This document shows, piece after piece, positions 25,886-40,178 of a stretch of DNA of 64,000 nt. Position numbers and translations under genes: made by a program. Where the stretch lies: assembly GCF_040115645.1 (NCBI RefSeq), contig NW_027096009.1, forward strand, positions 372,001 through 436,000, given 5' to 3'. Positions within the stretch are counted from its first letter, which is position 1. Every line of letters begins with the position of its first letter. Below the pieces are notes generated by a model, which did no database searches, was not told the DNA's origin, and saw only the letters and a program-made list of their open reading frames with translations. This DNA is from Euwallacea fornicatus (lineage: Eukaryota > Arthropoda > Insecta > Coleoptera > Curculionidae).

Positions 25886-28224
25886 ACCAAATTTGTTAAA
25901 CAAAGTGTCACATTAATCAGCTCGACGAGATCTTTAAAATGACACAACACATCATGATTGCATCTTGATGAATTTCCATGAAAAATAGTACTTTATGTGC
26001 TCAAACACACAACTTTTGTGACTTTTCAAACTTTGAAGCTCGATAACTTCGGCAAATAAGAACCAAATTTGTTAAACAAAGTGTCACATTAATCAGCTCG
26101 ACGAGATCTTTAAAATGACACAACACATCATGATTGCATCTTGATGAATTTCCATGAAAAATAGTACTTTATGTGCTCAAACACACAACTTTTGTGACTT
26201 TTCAAACTTTGAAGCTCGATAACTTCGGCAAATAAGAACCAAATTTGTTAAACAAAGTGTCAAATTAATCAGCTCGACGAGATCTTTAAAATGACACAAC
26301 ACATCATGATTGCATCTTGATGAATTTCCAAGACAAATAGTACTTTATGTGCTCAAACACACAACTTTTGTGACTTTTCACACTTTGTAGATCGATAACT
26401 TCGGCAAATGAGACCCAAATTTGTTAAACAAAGTGTCAAATTAATCAGCTCGACGAGATCTTTAAAATGACACAACACATCATGATTGCATCTTGTTGAA
26501 TTTCCAAGACAAATAGTACTTTATGTGCTCAAACACCCAACTTTTGTGACTTTTCAAACTTTGAAGCTCGATAACTTCGACAAATTAGGACCAAATTTGT
26601 TAAACAAAGTGTCAAATTAATCAGCACGACGAGATCTTTAACATAACACAACACATCATGATTGCATCTTGATGAATTTCCAAGACAAATAGTACTTTAT
26701 GTGCTCAAACACACAACTTTTGTGACTTTGCAAACTTTGAAGCTCGATAACTTCGGCAAATAAGAACCAAATTTGTTAAACAAAGTGTCAAATTAATCAG
26801 CTCGACGAGATCTTTAAAATGAAACAACACATCATGATTGCCTCTTGATGAATTTCCAAGACAAATAGTACTTTATGTGCTCAAACACCCAACTTTGGTG
26901 ACTTTTCAAACTTTGAAGCTCGATAACTTCGGCAAATTAGGACCAAATTTGTTAAACAAAGTGTCAAATTAATCAGCACGACGAGATCTTTAACATAACA
27001 CAACACATCATGATTGCATCTTGATGAATTTCCATGAAAAATAGTACTTTATGTGCTCAAACACACAACTTTTGTGACTTTTCAAATTTTGAAGCTTGAT
27101 AACTTCGGTAAATTAGGACCAAATTTGTTAAACAAAGTGTCACATTAATCAGCTCGACGAGATCTTTAAAATGACACAACACATCATGATTGCATCTTGA
27201 TGAATTTCCATGAAAAATAGTACTTTATGTGCTCAAACACACAACTTTTGTGACTTTTCAAACTTTGAAGCTCGATAACTTCGGTAAATTAGGACCAAAC
27301 TTGTTAAACAAAGTGTCAAATTAATCAGCTCGACGAGATCTTTAAAATGACACAACACATCATGATTGCATCTTGATGAATTTCCATGAAAAATAGTACT
27401 TTATGTGCTCAAACACACAACTTTTGTGACTTTTCAAACTTTGAAGCTCGATAACTTCGGCAAATAAGAACCAAATTTGTTAAACAAAGTGTCAAATTAA
27501 TCAGCTCGACGAGATCTTTAAAATGACACAACACATCATGATTGCATCTTGATGAATTTCCAAGACAAATAGTACTTTATGTGCTCAAACACCCAACTTT
27601 TGTGACTTTTCAAACTTTGAAGCTCGATAACTTCGGCAAATTAGGACCAAATTTGTTAAACAAAGTGTCACATTAATCAGCTCGACGAGATCTTTAAAAT
27701 GACACAACACATCATGATTGCATCTTGATGAATTTCCATGAAAAATAGTACTTTATGTGCTCAAACACACAACTTTTGTGACTTTTCAAACTTTGAAGCT
27801 CGATAACTTCGGCAAATAAGAACCAAATTTGTTAAACAAAGTGTCACATTAATCAGCTCGACGAGATCTTTAAAATGACACAACACATCATGATTGCATC
27901 TTGATGAATTTCCATGAAAAATAGTACTTTATGTGCTCAAACACACAACTTTTGTGACATTTCAAACTTTGAAGCTCGATAACTTCGGCAAATAAGAACC
28001 AAATTTGTTAAACAAAGTGTCAAATTAATCAGCTCGACGAGATCTTTAAAATGACACAACACATCATGATTGCATCTTGATGAATTTCCAAGACAAATAG
28101 TACTTTATGTGCTCAAACACACAACTTTTGTGACTTTTCACACTTTGTAGATCGATAACTTCGGCAAATGAGACCCAAATTTGTTAAACAAAGTGTCAAA
28201 TTAATCAGCTCGACGAGATCTTTA
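25886..28224 (+). repeat. 15-monomer higher-order repeat, copy 2
   Basis: Repeats 23246-25584 at +2640, including AACTTTGGTG at 26890 and GTGACATTTC near 27958. From about 28221 the sequence instead follows this copy's own interior (26461 onward) at an offset of 1760 bp (10 monomers), so another partial copy is nested after it. Confidence 0.92.
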
Positions 28225-31200
28225 AAATGACACAACACATCATGATTGCATCTTGTTGAATTTCCAAGACAAATAGTACTTTATGTGCTCAAACACCCAA
28301 CTTTTGTGACTTTTCAAACTTTGAAGCTCGATAACTTCGACAAATTAGGACCAAATTTGTTAAACAAAGTGTCAAATTAATCAGCACGACGAGATCTTTA
28401 ACATAACACAACACATCATGATTGCATCTTGATGAATTTCCAAGACAAATAGTACTTTATGTGCTCAAACACACAACTTTTGTGACTTTGCAAACTTTGA
28501 AGCTCGATAACTTCGGCAAATAAGAACCAAATTTGTTAAACAAAGTGTCAAATTAATCAGCTCGACGAGATCTTTAAAATGAAACAACACATCATGATTG
28601 CCTCTTGATGAATTTCCAAGACAAATAGTACTTTATGTGCTCAAACACCCAACTTTTGTGACTTTTCAAACTTTGAAGCTCGATAACTTCGGCAAATTAG
28701 GACCAAATTTGTTAAACAAAGTGTCAAATTAATCAGCACGACGAGATCTTTAACATAACACAACACATCATGATTGCATCTTGATGAATTTCCATGAAAA
28801 ATAGTACTTTATGTGCTCAAACACACAACTTTTGTGACTTTTCAAACTTTGAAGCTTGATAACTTCGGTAAATTAGGACCAAATTTGTTAAACAAAGTGT
28901 CACATTAATCAGCTCGACGAGATCTTTAAAATGACACAACACATCATGATTGCATCTTGATGAATTTCCATGAAAAATAGTACTTTATGTGCTCAAACAC
29001 ACAACTTTTGTGACTTTTCAAACTTTGAAGCTCGATAACTTCGGTAAATTAGGACCAAACTTGTTAAACAAAGTGTCAAATTAATCAGCTCGACGAGATC
29101 TTTAAAATGACACAACACATCATGATTGCATCTTGATGAATTTCCATGAAAAATAGTACTTTATGTGCTCAAACACACAACTTTTGTGACTTTTCAAACT
29201 TTGAAGCTCGATAACTTCGGCAAATAAGAACCAAATTTGTTAAACAAAGTGTCAAATTAATCAGCTCGACGAGATCTTTAAAATGACACAACACATCATG
29301 ATTGCATCTTGATGAATTTCCAAGACAAATAGTACTTTATGTGCTCAAACACCCAACTTTTGTGACTTTTCAAACTTTGAAGCTCGATAACTTCGGCAAA
29401 TTAGGACCAAATTTGTTAAACAAAGTGTCAAATTAATCAGCACGACGAGATCTTTAACATAACACAACACATCATGATTGCATCTTGATGAATTTCCATG
29501 AAAAATAGTACTTTATGTGCTCAAACACACAACTTTTGTGACTTTTCAAACTTTGAAGCTCGATAACTTCGGCAAATAAGAACCAAATTTGTTAAACAAA
29601 GTGTCAAATTAATCAGCTCGACGAGATCTTTAAAATGACACAACACATCATGATTGCATCTTGATGAATTTCCAAGACAAATAGTACTTTATGTGCTCAA
29701 ACACACAACTTTTGTGACTTTTCAAACTTTGAAGCTCGATAACTTCGGCAAATAAGGACCAAATTTGTTAAACAAAGTGTCAAATTAATCAGCTCGACGA
29801 GGTCTTTAAAATGACACAACACATCATGATTGCATCTTGATGAATTTCCAAGACAAATAGTACTTTATGTGCTCAAACACCCAACTTTTGTGACTTTTCA
29901 AACTTTTAAGCTCGATAACTTCGGCAAATTAGGACCAAATTTGTTAAACAAAGTGTCAAATTAATCAGCACGACGAGATCTTTAACATAACACAACACAT
30001 CATGATTGCATCTTGATGAATTTCCATGAAAAATAGTACTTTATGTGCTCAAACACACAACTTTTGTGACTTTTCAAACTTTGAAGCTCGATAACTTCGG
30101 CAAATAAGAACCAAATTTGTTAAACAAAGTGTCACATTAATCAGCTCGACGAGATCTTTAAAATGACACAACACATCATGATTGCATCTTGATGAATTTC
30201 CATGAAAAATAGTACTTTATGTGCTCAAACACACAACTTTTGTGACTTTTCAAACTTTGAAGCTCGATAACTTCGGTAAATTAGGACCAAACTTGTTAAA
30301 CAAAGTGTCAAATTAATCAGCTCGACGAGATCTTTAAAATGACACAACACATCATGATTGCATCTTGATGAATTTCCATGAAAAATAGTACTTTATGTGC
30401 TCAAACACACAACTTTTGTGACTTTTCAAACTTTGAAGCTCGATAACTTCGGCAAATAAGAACCAAATTTGTTAAACAAAGTGTCAAATTAATCAGCTCG
30501 ACGAGATCTTTAAAATGACACAACACATCATGATTGCATCTTGATGAATTTCCAAGACAAATAGTACTTTATGTGCTCAAACACCCAACTTTTGTGACTT
30601 TTCAAACTTTGAAGCTCGATAACTTCGGCAAATTAGGACCAAATTTGTTAAACAAAGTGTCAAATTAATCAGCACGACGAGATCTTTAACATAACACAAC
30701 ACATCATGATTGCATCTTGATGAATTTCCATGAAAAATAGTACTTTATGTGCTCAAACACACAACTTTTGTGACTTTGCAAACTTTGAAGCTCGATAACT
30801 TCGGCAAATAAGAACCAAATTTGTTAAACAAAGTGTCAAATTAATCAGCTCGACGAGATCTTTAAAATGACACAACACATCATGATTGCCTCTTGATGAA
30901 TTTCCAAGACAAATAGTACTTTATGTGCTCAAACACCCAACTTTTGTGACTTTTCAAACTTTGAAGCTCGATAACTTCGGCAAATTAGGACCAAATTTGT
31001 TAAACAAAGTGTCACATTAATCAGCTCGACGAGATTTTGAAGATGTCACAACACATCATGATTGCATCTTGATGAATTTCCAAGACAAATAGTACTTTAT
31101 GTGCTCAAACACAAAACTTTTGTGACTTTTCACACTTTGTAGATCGATAACTTCGGCAAATGAGACCCAAATTTGTTAAACAAAGTGTCACATTAATCAG

Positions 31201-31438
31201 CTCGTCGAGATGTTTGAGACGTCACAACAAATCATGATTGCATCTTGATGAATTTCCATGAAAAATAGTACTTTATGTGCTCAAACACAAAACTTTTGTG
31301 ACTTTTCACACTTTGTAGATCGATAACTTCGGTAAATTAGGACCAAATTTGTTAAACAAAGTGTCAAATTAATCAGCTCGACGAGATCTTTAAAATAACA
31401 CAACACATCATGATTGCATCTTGATGAATTTCCATGAA
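28225..31438 (+). repeat. Monomer block after the 15-mer, including cassette copy 2
   Basis: From 28225 the order follows 26465 onward at offset 1760 and then becomes mosaic. ACCAAACTTG markers at 29060 and 30292 are 7 units apart. The divergent cassette is at 30972-31323. About 30470-31640 matches 41910-43080 at offset 11,440 bp (65 monomers), with one difference seen at 42840. No gene is seen. Confidence 0.8.
30972..31323 (+). repeat. Divergent two-monomer cassette, copy 2 of 7
   Basis: Same GATTTTGAAGATG plus GTCGAGATGTTTGAGACGTC pair, 85 monomers after copy 1. Confidence 0.93.
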
Positions 31439-33598
31439 AAATAGTACTTTATGTGCTCAAACACACAACTTTTGTGACTTTTCAAACTTTGAAGCTCGAT
31501 AACTTCGGCAAATAAGGACCAAATTTGTTAAACAAAGTGTCAAATTAATCAGCTCGACGAGATCTTTAAAATGACACAACACATCATGATTGCATCTTGA
31601 TGAATTTCCAAGACAAATAGTACTTTATGTGCTCAAACACAAAACTTTTGTGACTTTTCACACTTTGTAGATCGATAACTTCGGCAAATGAGACCCAAAT
31701 TTGTTAAACAAAGTGTCACATTAATCAGCTCGACGAGATCTTTAAAATGACACAACACATCATGATTGCATCTTGATGAATTTCCAAGACAAATAGTACT
31801 TTATGTGCTCAAACACCCAACTTTTGTGACTTTTCAAACTTTGAAGCTCGATAACTTCGGCAAATTAGGACCAAATTTGTTAAACAAAGTGTCAAATTAA
31901 TCAGCACGACGAGATCTTTAACATAACACAACACATCATGATTGCATCTTGATGAATTTCCATGAAAAATAGTACTTTATGTGCTCAAACACACAACTTT
32001 TGTGACTTTTCAAACTTTGAAGCTCGATAACTTCGGCAAATTAGGACCAAATTTGTTAAGCAAAGTGTCAAATTAATCAGCTCGACGAGATCTTTAAAAT
32101 GACACAACACATCATGATTGCATCTTGATGAATTTCCATGAAAAATAGTACTTTATGTGCTCAAACACCCAACTTTTGTGACTTTTCAAACTTTGAAGCT
32201 CGATAACTTCGGTAAATTAGGACCAAATTTGTTAAACAAAGTGTCACATTAATCAGCTCGACGAGATCTTTAAAATGACACAACACATCATGATTGCATC
32301 TTGATGAATTTCCATGAAAAATAGTACTTTATGTGCTCAAACACACAACTTTTGTGACTTTTCAAACTTTGAAGCTCGATAACTTCGGCAAATTAGGACC
32401 AAATTTGTTAAACAAAGTGTCAAATTAATCATCACGACGAGATCTTTAAAATAACACAACATATCATGATTGCATCTTGATGAATTTCCATGAAAAATAG
32501 TACTTTATGTGCTCAAACACACAACTTTTGTGACTTTTCAAACTTTGAAGCTCGATAACTTCGGCAAATAAGAACCAAATTTGTTAAACAAAGTGTCAAA
32601 TTAATCAGCTCGACGAGATCTTTAAAATGACACAACACACCATGATTGCATCTTGATGAATTTCCAAGACAAATAGTACTTTATGTGCTCAAACACCCAA
32701 CTTTTGTGACTTTTCAAACTTTGAAGCTCGATAACTTCGGCAAATTAGGACCAAATTTGTTAAACAAAGTGTCAAATTAATCAGCACGACGAGATCTTTA
32801 ACATAACACAACACATCATGATTGCATCTTGATGAATTTCCAAGACAAATAGTACTTTATGTGCTCAAACACACAACTTTTGTGACTTTTCAAAATTTGA
32901 AGCTCGATAACTTCGGCAAATAAGGACCAAATTTGTTAAACAAAGTGTCAAATTAATCAGCTCGACGAGATCTTTAAAATGACACAACACATCATGATTG
33001 CATCTTGATGAATTTCCATGAAAAATAGTACTTTATGTGCTCAAACACCCAACTTTTGTGACTTTTCAAACTTTGAAGCTCGATAACTTCGGTAAATTAG
33101 GACCAAATTTGTTAAACAAAGTGTCACATTAATCAGCTCGACGAGATCTTTAAAATGACACAACACATCATGATTGCATCTTGATGAATTTCCATGAAAA
33201 ATAGTACTTTATGTGCTCAAACACACAACTTTTGTGACTTTTCAAACTTTGAAGCTCGATAACTTCGGCAAATAAGAACCAAATTTGTTAAACAAAGTGT
33301 CACATTAATCAGCTCGACGAGATCTTTAAAATGACACAACACATCATGATTGCATCTTGATGAATTTCCATGAAAAATAGTACTTTATGTGCTCAAACAC
33401 ACAACTTTTGTGACTTTTCAAACTTTGAAGCTCGATAACTTCGGCAAATAAGAACCAAATTTGTTAAACAAAGTGTCAAATTAATCAGCTCGACGAGATC
33501 TTTAAAATGACACAACACATCATGATTGCATCTTGATGAATTTCCAAGACAAATAGTACTTTATGTGCTCAAACACACAACTTTTGTGACTTTTCAAA
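31439..33598 (+). repeat. 12-monomer higher-order repeat, copy 1 (period 2112 bp)
   Basis: Repeats at 33551-35710, so the two copies are back to back. Shared rare states are GTTAAGCAAAG (32057 and 34169), CATCACGACG with CATATCATG (near 32430 and 34541), and ACACCATGATTG (32639 and 34751). A difference seen is CAAACATTGAAG at 34479 against CAAACTTTGAAG in this copy. Confidence 0.9.
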
Positions 33599-35710
33599 CT
33601 TTGAAGCTCGATAACTTCGGCAAATAAGGACCAAATTTGTTAAACAAAGTGTCAAATTAATCAGCTCGACGAGATCTTTAAAATGACACAACACATCATG
33701 ATTGCATCTTGATGAATTTCCAAGACAAATAGTACTTTATGTGCTCAAACACAAAACTTTTGTGACTTTTCACACTTTGTAGATCGATAACTTCGGCAAA
33801 TGAGACCCAAATTTGTTAAACAAAGTGTCACATTAATCAGCTCGACGAGATCTTTAAAATGACACAACACATCATGATTGCATCTTGATGAATTTCCAAG
33901 ACAAATAGTACTTTATGTGCTCAAACACCCAACTTTTGTGACTTTTCAAACTTTGAAGCTCGATAACTTCGGCAAATTAGGACCAAATTTGTTAAACAAA
34001 GTGTCAAATTAATCAGCACGACGAGATCTTTAACATAACACAACACATCATGATTGCATCTTGATGAATTTCCATGAAAAATAGTACTTTATGTGCTCAA
34101 ACACACAACTTTTGTGACTTTTCAAACTTTGAAGCTCGATAACTTCGGCAAATTAGGACCAAATTTGTTAAGCAAAGTGTCAAATTAATCAGCTCGACGA
34201 GATCTTTAAAATGACACAACACATCATGATTGCATCTTGATGAATTTCCATGAAAAATAGTACTTTATGTGCTCAAACACCCAACTTTTGTGACTTTTCA
34301 AACTTTGAAGCTCGATAACTTCGGTAAATTAGGACCAAATTTGTTAAACAAAGTGTCACATTAATCAGCTCGACGAGATCTTTAAAATGACACAACACAT
34401 CATGATTGCATCTTGATGAATTTCCATGAAAAATAGTACTTTATGTGCTCAAACACACAACTTTTGTGACTTTTCAAACATTGAAGCTCGATAACTTCGG
34501 CAAATTAGGACCAAATTTGTTAAACAAAGTGTCAAATTAATCATCACGACGAGATCTTTAAAATAACACAACATATCATGATTGCATCTTGATGAATTTC
34601 CATGAAAAATAGTACTTTATGTGCTCAAACACACAACTTTTGTGACTTTTCAAACTTTGAAGCTCGATAACTTCGGCAAATAAGAACCAAATTTGTTAAA
34701 CAAAGTGTCAAATTAATCAGCTCGACGAGATCTTTAAAATGACACAACACACCATGATTGCATCTTGATGAATTTCCAAGACAAATAGTACTTTATGTGC
34801 TCAAACACCCAACTTTTGTGACTTTTCAAACTTTGAAGCTCGATAACTTCGGCAAATTAGGACCAAATTTGTTAAACAAAGTGTCAAATTAATCAGCACG
34901 ACGAGATCTTTAACATAACACAACACATCATGATTGCATCTTGATGAATTTCCAAGACAAATAGTACTTTATGTGCTCAAACACACAACTTTTGTGACTT
35001 TTCAAAATTTGAAGCTCGATAACTTCGGCAAATAAGGACCAAATTTGTTAAACAAAGTGTCAAATTAATCAGCTCGACGAGATCTTTAAAATGACACAAC
35101 ACATCATGATTGCATCTTGATGAATTTCCATGAAAAATAGTACTTTATGTGCTCAAACACCCAACTTTTGTGACTTTTCAAACTTTGAAGCTCGATAACT
35201 TCGGTAAATTAGGACCAAATTTGTTAAACAAAGTGTCACATTAATCAGCTCGACGAGATCTTTAAAATGACACAACACATCATGATTGCATCTTGATGAA
35301 TTTCCATGAAAAATAGTACTTTATGTGCTCAAACACACAACTTTTGTGACTTTTCAAACTTTGAAGCTCGATAACTTCGGCAAATAAGAACCAAATTTGT
35401 TAAACAAAGTGTCACATTAATCAGCTCGACGAGATCTTTAAAATGACACAACACATCATGATTGCATCTTGATGAATTTCCATGAAAAATAGTACTTTAT
35501 GTGCTCAAACACACAACTTTTGTGACTTTTCAAACTTTGAAGCTCGATAACTTCGGCAAATAAGAACCAAATTTGTTAAACAAAGTGTCAAATTAATCAG
35601 CTCGACGAGATCTTTAAAATGACACAACACATCATGATTGCATCTTGATGAATTTCCAAGACAAATAGTACTTTATGTGCTCAAACACACAACTTTTGTG
35701 ACTTTTCACA
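33551..35710 (+). repeat. 12-monomer higher-order repeat, copy 2
   Basis: Second copy of 31439-33598. It ends where TTCAAACTTTGAAG changes to TTCACACTTTGTAG. Most of it (33480-35413) is repeated again at 37352-39285. Confidence 0.9.
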
Positions 35711-38700
35711 CTTTGTAGATCGATAACTTCGGCAAATGAGACCCAAATTTGTTAAACAAAGTGTCAAATTAATCAGCTCGACGAGATCTTTAAAATGACA
35801 CAACACATCATGATTGCATCTTGTTGAATTTCCAAGACAAATAGTACTTTATGTGCTCAAACACCCAACTTTTGTGACTTTTCAAACTTTGAAGCTCGAT
35901 AACTTCGACAAATTAGGACCAAATTTGTTAAACAAAGTGTCAAATTAATCAGCACGACGAGATCTTTAACATAACACAACACATCATGATTGCATCTTGA
36001 TGAATTTCCAAGACAAATAGTACTTTATGTGCTCAAACACACAACTTTTGTGACTTTGCAAACTTTGAAGCTCGATAACTTCGGCAAATAAGAACCAAAT
36101 TTGTTAAACAAAGTGTCAAATTAATCAGCTCGACGAGATCTTTAAAATGAAACAACACATCATGATTGCCTCTTGATGAATTTCCAAGACAAATAGTACT
36201 TTATGTGCTCAAACACCCAACTTTTGTGACTTTTCAAACTTTGAAGCTCGATAACTTCGGCAAATTAGGACCAAATTTGTTAAACAAAGTGTCAAATTAA
36301 TCAGCACGACGAGATCTTTAACATAACACAACACATCATGATTGCATCTTGATGAATTTCCATGAAAAATAGTACTTTATGTGCTCAAACACACAACTTT
36401 TGTGACTTTTCAAACTTTGAAGCTTGATAACTTCGGTAAATTAGGACCAAATTTGTTAAACAAAGTGTCACATTAATCAGCTCGACGAGATCTTTAAAAT
36501 GACACAACACATCATGATTGCATCTTGATGAATTTCCATGAAAAATAGTACTTTATGTGCTCAAACACACAACTTTTGTGACTTTTCAAACTTTGAAGCT
36601 CGATAACTTCGGTAAATTAGGACCAAACTTGTTAAACAAAGTGTCAAATTAATCAGCTCGACGAGATCTTTAAAATGACACAACACATCATGATTGCATC
36701 TTGATGAATTTCCAAGACAAATAGTACTTTATGTGCTCAAACACCCAACTTTTGTGACTTTTCAAACTTTGAAGCTCGATAACTTCGGCAAATTAGGACC
36801 AAATTTGTTAAACAAAGTGTCAAATTAATCAGCACGACGAGATCTTTAACATAACACAACACATCATGATTGCATCTTGATGAATTTCCATGAAAAATAG
36901 TACTTTATGTGCTCAAACACACAACTTTTGTGACTTTGCAAACTTTGAAGCTCGATAACTTCGGCAAATAAGAACCAAATTTGTTAAACAAAGTGTCAAA
37001 TTAATCAGCTCGACGAGATCTTTAAAATGACACAACACATCATGATTGCCTCTTGATGAATTTCCATGAAAAATAGTACTTTATGTGCTCAAACACCCAA
37101 CTTTTGTGACTTTTCAAACTTTGAAGCTCGATAACTTCGGTAAATTAGGACCAAATTTGTTAAACAAAGTGTCACATTAATCAGCTCGACGAGATCTTTA
37201 AAATGACACAACACATCATGATTGCATCTTGATGAATTTCCATGAAAAATAGTACTTTATGTGCTCAAACACACAACTTTTGTGACTTTTCAAACTTTGA
37301 AGCTCGATAACTTCGGCAAATAAGAACCAAATTTGTTAAACAAAGTGTCACATTAATCAGCTCGACGAGATCTTTAAAATGACACAACACATCATGATTG
37401 CATCTTGATGAATTTCCAAGACAAATAGTACTTTATGTGCTCAAACACACAACTTTTGTGACTTTTCAAACTTTGAAGCTCGATAACTTCGGCAAATAAG
37501 GACCAAATTTGTTAAACAAAGTGTCAAATTAATCAGCTCGACGAGATCTTTAAAATGACACAACACATCATGATTGCATCTTGATGAATTTCCAAGACAA
37601 ATAGTACTTTATGTGCTCAAACACAAAACTTTTGTGACTTTTCACACTTTGTAGATCGATAACTTCGGCAAATGAGACCCAAATTTGTTAAACAAAGTGT
37701 CACATTAATCAGCTCGACGAGATCTTTAAAATGACACAACACATCATGATTGCATCTTGATGAATTTCCAAGACAAATAGTACTTTATGTGCTCAAACAC
37801 CCAACTTTTGTGACTTTTCAAACTTTGAAGCTCGATAACTTCGGCAAATTAGGACCAAATTTGTTAAACAAAGTGTCAAATTAATCAGCACGACGAGATC
37901 TTTAACATAACACAACACATCATGATTGCATCTTGATGAATTTCCATGAAAAATAGTACTTTATGTGCTCAAACACACAACTTTTGTGACTTTTCAAACT
38001 TTGAAGCTCGATAACTTCGGCAAATTAGGACCAAATTTGTTAAGCAAAGTGTCAAATTAATCAGCTCGACGAGATCTTTAAAATGACACAACACATCATG
38101 ATTACATCTTGATGAATTTCCATGAAAAATAGTACTTTATGTGCTCAAACACCCAACTTTTGTGACTTTTCAAACTTTGAAGCTCGATAACTTCGGTAAA
38201 TTAGGACCAAATTTGTTAAACAAAGTGTCACATTAATCAGCTCGACGAGATCTTTAAAATGACACAACACATCATGATTGCATCTTGATGAATTTCCATG
38301 AAAAATAGTACTTTATGTGCTCAAACACACAACTTTTGTGACTTTTCAAACATTGAAGCTCGATAACTTCGGCAAATTAGGACCAAATTTGTTAAACAAA
38401 GTGTCAAATTAATCATCACGACGAGATCTTTAAAATAACACAACATATCATGATTGCATCTTGATGAATTTCCATGAAAAATAGTACTTTATGTGCTCAA
38501 ACACACAACTTTTGTGACTTTTCAAACTTTGAAGCTCGATAACTTCGGCAAATAAGAACCAAATTTGTTAAACAAAGTGTCAAATTAATCAGCTCGACGA
38601 GATCTTTAAAATGACACAACACACCATGATTGCATCTTGATGAATTTCCAAGACAAATAGTACTTTATGTGCTCAAACACCCAACTTTTGTGACTTTTCA

Positions 38701-40178
38701 AACTTTGAAGCTCGATAACTTCGGCAAATTAGGACCAAATTTGTTAAACAAAGTGTCAAATTAATCAGCACGACGAGATCTTTAACATAACACAACACAT
38801 CATGATTGCATCTTGATGAATTTCCAAGACAAATAGTACTTTATGTGCTCAAACACACAACTTTTGTGACTTTTCAAAATTTGAAGCTCGATAACTTCGG
38901 CAAATAAGGACCAAATTTGTTAAACAAAGTGTCAAATTAATCAGCTCGACGAGATCTTTAAAATGACACAACACATCATGATTGCATCTTGATGAATTTC
39001 CATGAAAAATAGTACTTTATGTGCTCAAACACCCAACTTTTGTGACTTTTCAAACTTTGAAGCTCGATAACTTCGGTAAATTAGGACCAAATTTGTTAAA
39101 CAAAGTGTCACATTAATCAGCTCGACGAGATCTTTAAAATGACACAACACATCATGATTGCATCTTGATGAATTTCCATGAAAAATAGTACTTTATGTGC
39201 TCAAACACACAACTTTTGTGACTTTTCAAACTTTGAAGCTCGATAACTTCGGCAAATAAGAACCAAATTTGTTAAACAAAGTGTCAAATTAATCAGCTCG
39301 ACGAGATCTTTAAAATGACACAACACATCATGATTGCATCTTGATGAATTTCCAAGACAAATAGTACTTTATGTGCTCAAACACACAACTTTTGTGACTT
39401 TTCACACTTTGTAGATCGATAACTTCGGCAAATGAGACCCAAATTTGTTAAACAAAGTGTCAAATTAATCAGCTCGACGAGATCTTTAAAATGACACAAC
39501 ACATCATGATTGCATCTTGTTGAATTTCCAAGACAAATAGTACTTTATGTGCTCAAACACCCAACTTTTGTGACTTTTCAAACTTTGAAGCTCGATAACT
39601 TCGACAAATTAGGACCAAATTTGTTAAACAAAGTGTCAAATTAATCAGCACGACGAGATCTTTAAAATGACACAACACATCATGATTGCATCTTGATGAA
39701 TTTCCATGAAAAATAGTACTTTATGTGCTCAAACACACAACTTTTGTGACTTTTCAAACTTTGAAGCTCGATAACTTCGGCAAATTAGGACCAAATTTGT
39801 TAAACAAAGTGTCAAATTAATCATCACGACGAGATCTTTAAAATAACACAACATATCATGATTGCATCTTGATGAATTTCCATGAAAAATAGTACTTTAT
39901 GTGCTCAAACACACAACTTTTGTGACTTTTCAAACTTTGAAGCTCGATAACTTCGGCAAATAAGAACCAAATTTGTTAAACAAAGTGTCAAATTAATCAG
40001 CTCGACGAGATCTTTAAAATGACACAACACATCATGATTGCATCTTGTTGAATTTCCAAGACAAATAGTACTTTATGTGCTCAAACACCCAACTTTTGTG
40101 ACTTTTCAAACTTTGAAGCTCGATAACTTCGACAAATTAGGACCAAATTTGTTAAACAAAGTGTCAAATTAATCAGCT
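35711..40178 (+). repeat. Linking block between the 12-mer and 45-mer domains
   Basis: Contains units similar to those at 23.7-24.7 kb (TTGTTGAA, CTTCGACAAATT, TTTGCAAAC, AAATGAAACAAC and GCTTGATAAC in that order from about 35823 to 36430) and then the 22-monomer copy at 37352-39285. CAGCTC joined to AACATAAC at about 40178, again an unusual pairing, lies at the left boundary of the 45-mer. No gene is seen. Confidence 0.75.
37352..39285 (+). repeat. 22-monomer-offset copy (3872 bp) of 33480-35413
   Basis: Shares the otherwise rare CAAACATTGAAG (34479 and 38351), GTTAAGCAAAG (34169 and 38041) and ACACCATG (34751 and 38623) at a constant spacing of 3872 bp. A private change here is ATTACATC near 38104. 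The match ends where this copy lacks one monomer present after 35413. Confidence 0.88.
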
